Source of the DNA: Pseudomonas sp. PDNC002
Lineage (GTDB): Bacteria; Pseudomonadota; Gammaproteobacteria; Pseudomonadales; Pseudomonadaceae
Assembly (NCBI RefSeq): GCF_016919445.1
Contig: NZ_CP070356.1
Location: 4,343,502-4,407,501 of the forward strand
DNA length: 64,000 nt
Direction: 5' to 3'
Shown here: positions 61,693-64,000 of the stretch, one piece after another
Position numbering within the stretch: the stretch's first letter is position 1
Layout: the number at the start of each line of letters is the position of its first letter
Made by a program: the position numbers and the translations under genes
The notes under the pieces: generated by a model
Told to the model about the DNA's origin: nothing
What the model saw: only the letters and a program-made list of their open reading frames with translations
Database searches by the model: none

Positions 61693-63648
61693 CTAAGCGC
61701 CGCTCTTCACTTGCAGCAGCAGCGCCAGCAACTGGTCTCGGTCGAAGGGCTTGGGCAGGCGCATGACCGACTCGGCGAGGGTATCCACGCGCCCGGCGTA
61801 GCCCGTGGTGAGCACGCAGTTGAGCCCCGGATACGCCTGGCGCACCTGCTGGATGAGCAGCATGCCGTCCATGTCGGGCATGGCGAAGTCGGTGATCAAC
61901 AGGTCGTAGTCCGCCATTTCCTCCAGCTGTTGCAGGGCCCCGCGCGCGGAGTCGGCGCGCCCGACGTAGCAGCCCAGGTCGCTGAGCAGCGCCGTGGTTC
62001 CGTCCAACACCAGCGCGTCGTCATCGACCACCAGCACCCGCAGGCCCACGTCGACCACTCCCCGGGACAACGGGATGGCCTGTACCTGCGGCGCGGCCTG
62101 CTCTTCCGGTAGTGCTTTCACTTTCACCGCCGGCAACCAGATTTCCGCCGTGGTTCCGCTGCCGGGCGTGCTGCGCAACAGCAGTGCGCCGCCCTGCTGC
62201 TGCGCCAAGCCGTGGACGATGGACAGGCCCAGGCCGGTACCCTTCCCTGTCGCCTTGGTGGTGAAGAAGGGTTCCGCCGCCCGGCGCAAGGTGCCCTCGT
62301 CCATGCCCTGCCCGGAATCGGTCACCGTCAGGCACACATAGGCGCCGGGCGCCAGTTTGCCGCTCTGGCGGGGCCCGACCACCTCGTTGCGGGCGGCGAA
62401 GACGATGCTGCCGCCGTTGGGCATCGCATCGCGGGCATTGGTGGCCAGGTTGATGATCGCCAGCTCCAGCTGGTTCTGGTCACTCATGACCGCGTCCAGT
62501 TGCAGCGGAAAGCGGGTTTCCAGGCTGATGGTCGGCCCCAGGGAACTGACCAGCAGCTCGCTCATGTCCTGCAGCAGCGCGGGTAGTTGCAATGGCTGGG
62601 GAAACAGCCGCTGCTTGCGGGCGAAGGCCAGCATCCGCTGGGTCAGCTGGGCGCCGCGCCGCGTCGCTTCCAAGGCGTTTCGCCAGATGCCCTCGACCTT
62701 CTCGTTGTCCGCCGGCAGATGCCGTTCGAGCAGTTGCAGCCCACCCAGGATCACCGTCAGCAGGTTGTTGAAGTCATGCGCCACGCCGCCGGTGAGCTGG
62801 CCGAGCGACTCCATCTTCTGCGACTGGATCAGTTCGTCACGGGCGCGCTCCAGTTCTTCCTGGACGCGGCGCTTGTCGGTGATGTCACGGGTGATCTTGG
62901 CGAAGCCCAGCAATTTGCCGGTGTCGTCGAAGACCGGATCGATGACGATGTTGGCCCAGAAGCGCGAGCCATCCTTGCGCATCTGCAGGCGCTCTTCCTC
63001 GTAGCGCCCCTCGGCCAGTGCCGTGGCCAGGCTGGCCTCCGGAACGCCGTTCTGGCGGTCGTCCTCGCAATAGAAACATTCGAAGCGCCGGCCGATGATT
63101 TCCTCGGGGTAATAGCCCTTGATCCGCTCCGCGCCGGAGTTCCAGCTGGTGACGTTGCCCTCGGGGTCGAGCATGTACAGCGCGTAGTCGGTAACGCCAT
63201 TCACCAGCAGGCGGAACTGCTGTTCGCTGCGCCGCAACGCCTGTTCGGTCTCGTGCTGCTCGGTGCGGTCGCGGGTGATCTTGGCAAAGCCCATGAGCGC
63301 GCCGGAACTGTCGCGGATCGCGTCGATCACCACATGGGCCCAGAACGAGCTGCCATCGCGATGCAGGCGCCAGCCTTCGCTTTCATAGCGCCCCACGCGG
63401 GCGGCTTCATCCAGGGCGTGCTCGGGGAGTCCGGCCTCGCGGTCGGTGGGCGTGTAGAAACGGGAGAAGTGCTCGCCGAGGATCTCGTCGGCGGCGTAGC
63501 CCTTCAGGCGTTGCGCGCCGGAACTCCAGCTACTCACCCGGCCATCGGGATCGAGCATGTAGATGGCGTAGTCGGTTACAGCTTCGACCAGCAGCCGATA
63601 ACGGGCGTCTTCGACGAATTGGGCGTTGCTGGCGATGGTATCCGGCAT
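61693..63648 (-). CDS. hybrid sensor histidine kinase (PAS-PAS-HK-REC)
   Basis: A 651-residue cytoplasmic hybrid kinase: PAS domains at about 15-135 and 145-260, each with the same YxLDPxGxVxSWxSGA pattern; HisKA with the phosphoacceptor His291 in GGVAHDFNNLL; HATPase (about 400-515; NLATNARDAMPNGG, DSGQGM, GTGLGLSIVHG) and a C-terminal receiver with phosphoacceptor Asp587 in ITDFAMPD. Residues needed for phosphorelay are intact, unlike the fusion at 21.6 kb. No transmembrane segment is present, so it senses an internal signal via PAS. A small gene follows on the same strand. Confidence 0.93.
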   Translation of the reverse strand: MPDTIASNAQFVEDARYRLLVEAVTDYAIYMLDPDGRVSSWSSGAQRLKGYAADEILGEHFSRFYTPTDREAGLPEHALDEAARVGRYESEGWRLHRDGSSFWAHVVIDAIRDSSGALMGFAKITRDRTEQHETEQALRRSEQQFRLLVNGVTDYALYMLDPEGNVTSWNSGAERIKGYYPEEIIGRRFECFYCEDDRQNGVPEASLATALAEGRYEEERLQMRKDGSRFWANIVIDPVFDDTGKLLGFAKITRDITDKRRVQEELERARDELIQSQKMESLGQLTGGVAHDFNNLLTVILGGLQLLERHLPADNEKVEGIWRNALEATRRGAQLTQRMLAFARKQRLFPQPLQLPALLQDMSELLVSSLGPTISLETRFPLQLDAVMSDQNQLELAIINLATNARDAMPNGGSIVFAARNEVVGPRQSGKLAPGAYVCLTVTDSGQGMDEGTLRRAAEPFFTTKATGKGTGLGLSIVHGLAQQQGGALLLRSTPGSGTTAEIWLPAVKVKALPEEQAAPQVQAIPLSRGVVDVGLRVLVVDDDALVLDGTTALLSDLGCYVGRADSARGALQQLEEMADYDLLITDFAMPDMDGMLLIQQVRQAYPGLNCVLTTGYAGRVDTLAESVMRLPKPFDRDQLLALLLQVKSGA

Positions 63649-63834
63649 GAAATCAGCGCTCCCCAGAAGCTACTTCAGCAAAGCACAGGCGCGACCTCCC
63701 CACCTGCCGCGCCGCCAAACGGCGCGCCACGTGGCCTGCGGCACCCGGCGAAACTCTGAACCCCCACCGGCCAGGACGGATCAACCGTGGAACCTCGCCG
63801 TGCGAGGTCATTCCATCCGACCAGGAGAAACGTC

Positions 63835-64000
63835 ATGAAAGGTACTGCTCTGATTGCCGGCGCGCTACTGTCCGGCGCCATGCTGATGGCGACGCCCTTG
63901 CTGGCCGCCGATCCGGCGGCGCAAGCCCAGACCTTCGTCACCGAGGCCTCGGCCGCCGGCATGGCCGAGATAGACGCCGCCAAGCTTGCCCTGAAGAAAA
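63835..64000 (+). CDS. DUF4142 family periplasmic protein (5' part only)
   Basis: The gene runs off the right edge; 55 residues are present. They form a signal peptide (MKGTALIAGALLSGAMLMATPLLA region) followed by AQTFVTEASAAGMAEIDAAKLAL, the typical start of DUF4142 proteins, which are ferritin-like helical bundles of unknown function in the periplasm. AGGAG is eight bases upstream of ATG 63835. It is divergent from the hybrid kinase, with a GCGCCG/CGGCGC hairpin at 63709-63725 between them. Confidence 0.82.
   Translation, partial: MKGTALIAGALLSGAMLMATPLLAADPAAQAQTFVTEASAAGMAEIDAAKLALKK

Overview
This is about 64 kb of GC-rich chromosome from a Pseudomonas-like gammaproteobacterium. Support comes from a REP-type inverted repeat of the pseudomonad kind at 42386-42469, chaperone-usher (Cup-type) fimbriae, an RsmN-like CsrA paralogue, a membrane PQQ glucose dehydrogenase next to an OprB porin, and many metabolic regulators. 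Species cannot be fixed by reading alone; the P. nitroreducens / P. citronellolis / P. knackmussii neighbourhood is a guess. No rRNA, tRNA or CRISPR array was seen.

Layout. 1-10.7 kb: end of a c-type cytochrome gene, a sulfatase divergent from an AraC regulator with a tandem 21-bp operator-like repeat between them, a Tat-exported flavin amine oxidase, and a minus-strand beta-oxidation operon (acyl-CoA dehydrogenase, FadB-type fusion, thiolase, SDR). 11.1-16.1 kb: a LysR regulator divergent from a two-component flavin monooxygenase whose reductase carries a MarR-like domain, then an MFS carrier and a GFA protein. 16.4-25.6 kb: a complete chaperone-usher fimbrial operon followed by three opposite-strand regulators: a REC-LuxR-PAS-kinase fusion that has lost both phosphoacceptors, a pseudo-receiver, and a receiver-EAL phosphodiesterase. 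25.6-28.4 kb: gene-poor, lower-GC scar with a frameshifted tyrosine recombinase.

28.3-35.4 kb is an accessory block of small stress and regulatory genes: two small proteins framed by four copies of a GTAACGCGTTAC palindrome arranged in two equally spaced pairs, a KGG-repeat protein, a small receiver, a low-affinity iron permease family protein, and a CsrA/RsmN-like protein lacking the key arginine. It then holds a tightly overlapping four-gene operon (acyl-CoA-dehydrogenase-like flavoprotein, PIG-L deacetylase, NodS-like methyltransferase, GT2 glycosyltransferase) that looks like an uncharacterised small-molecule or surface-glycoconjugate pathway, and ends with a xanthine-dehydrogenase remnant and a phosphoribosyltransferase.

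35.4-45 kb: a LacI repressor controls (by inference from an operator over a good sigma70 promoter) a TonB receptor, an LLM monooxygenase, an aldo/keto reductase, a sulfonate-type binding protein and an amino-acid-type ABC importer without its ATPase. This resembles a sulfur- or organosulfur-scavenging module. 45-52.4 kb: the 3' remnant of a second fimbrial operon, a polyamine-type binding protein divergent from a PucR regulator, a cupin, an FAD amine oxidoreductase and a lipoprotein. 52.4-64 kb: a TonB receptor divergent from gcd-oprB, a YegP-like protein, a GGDEF cyclase, small hypothetical genes, a hybrid sensor kinase and the start of a DUF4142 gene.
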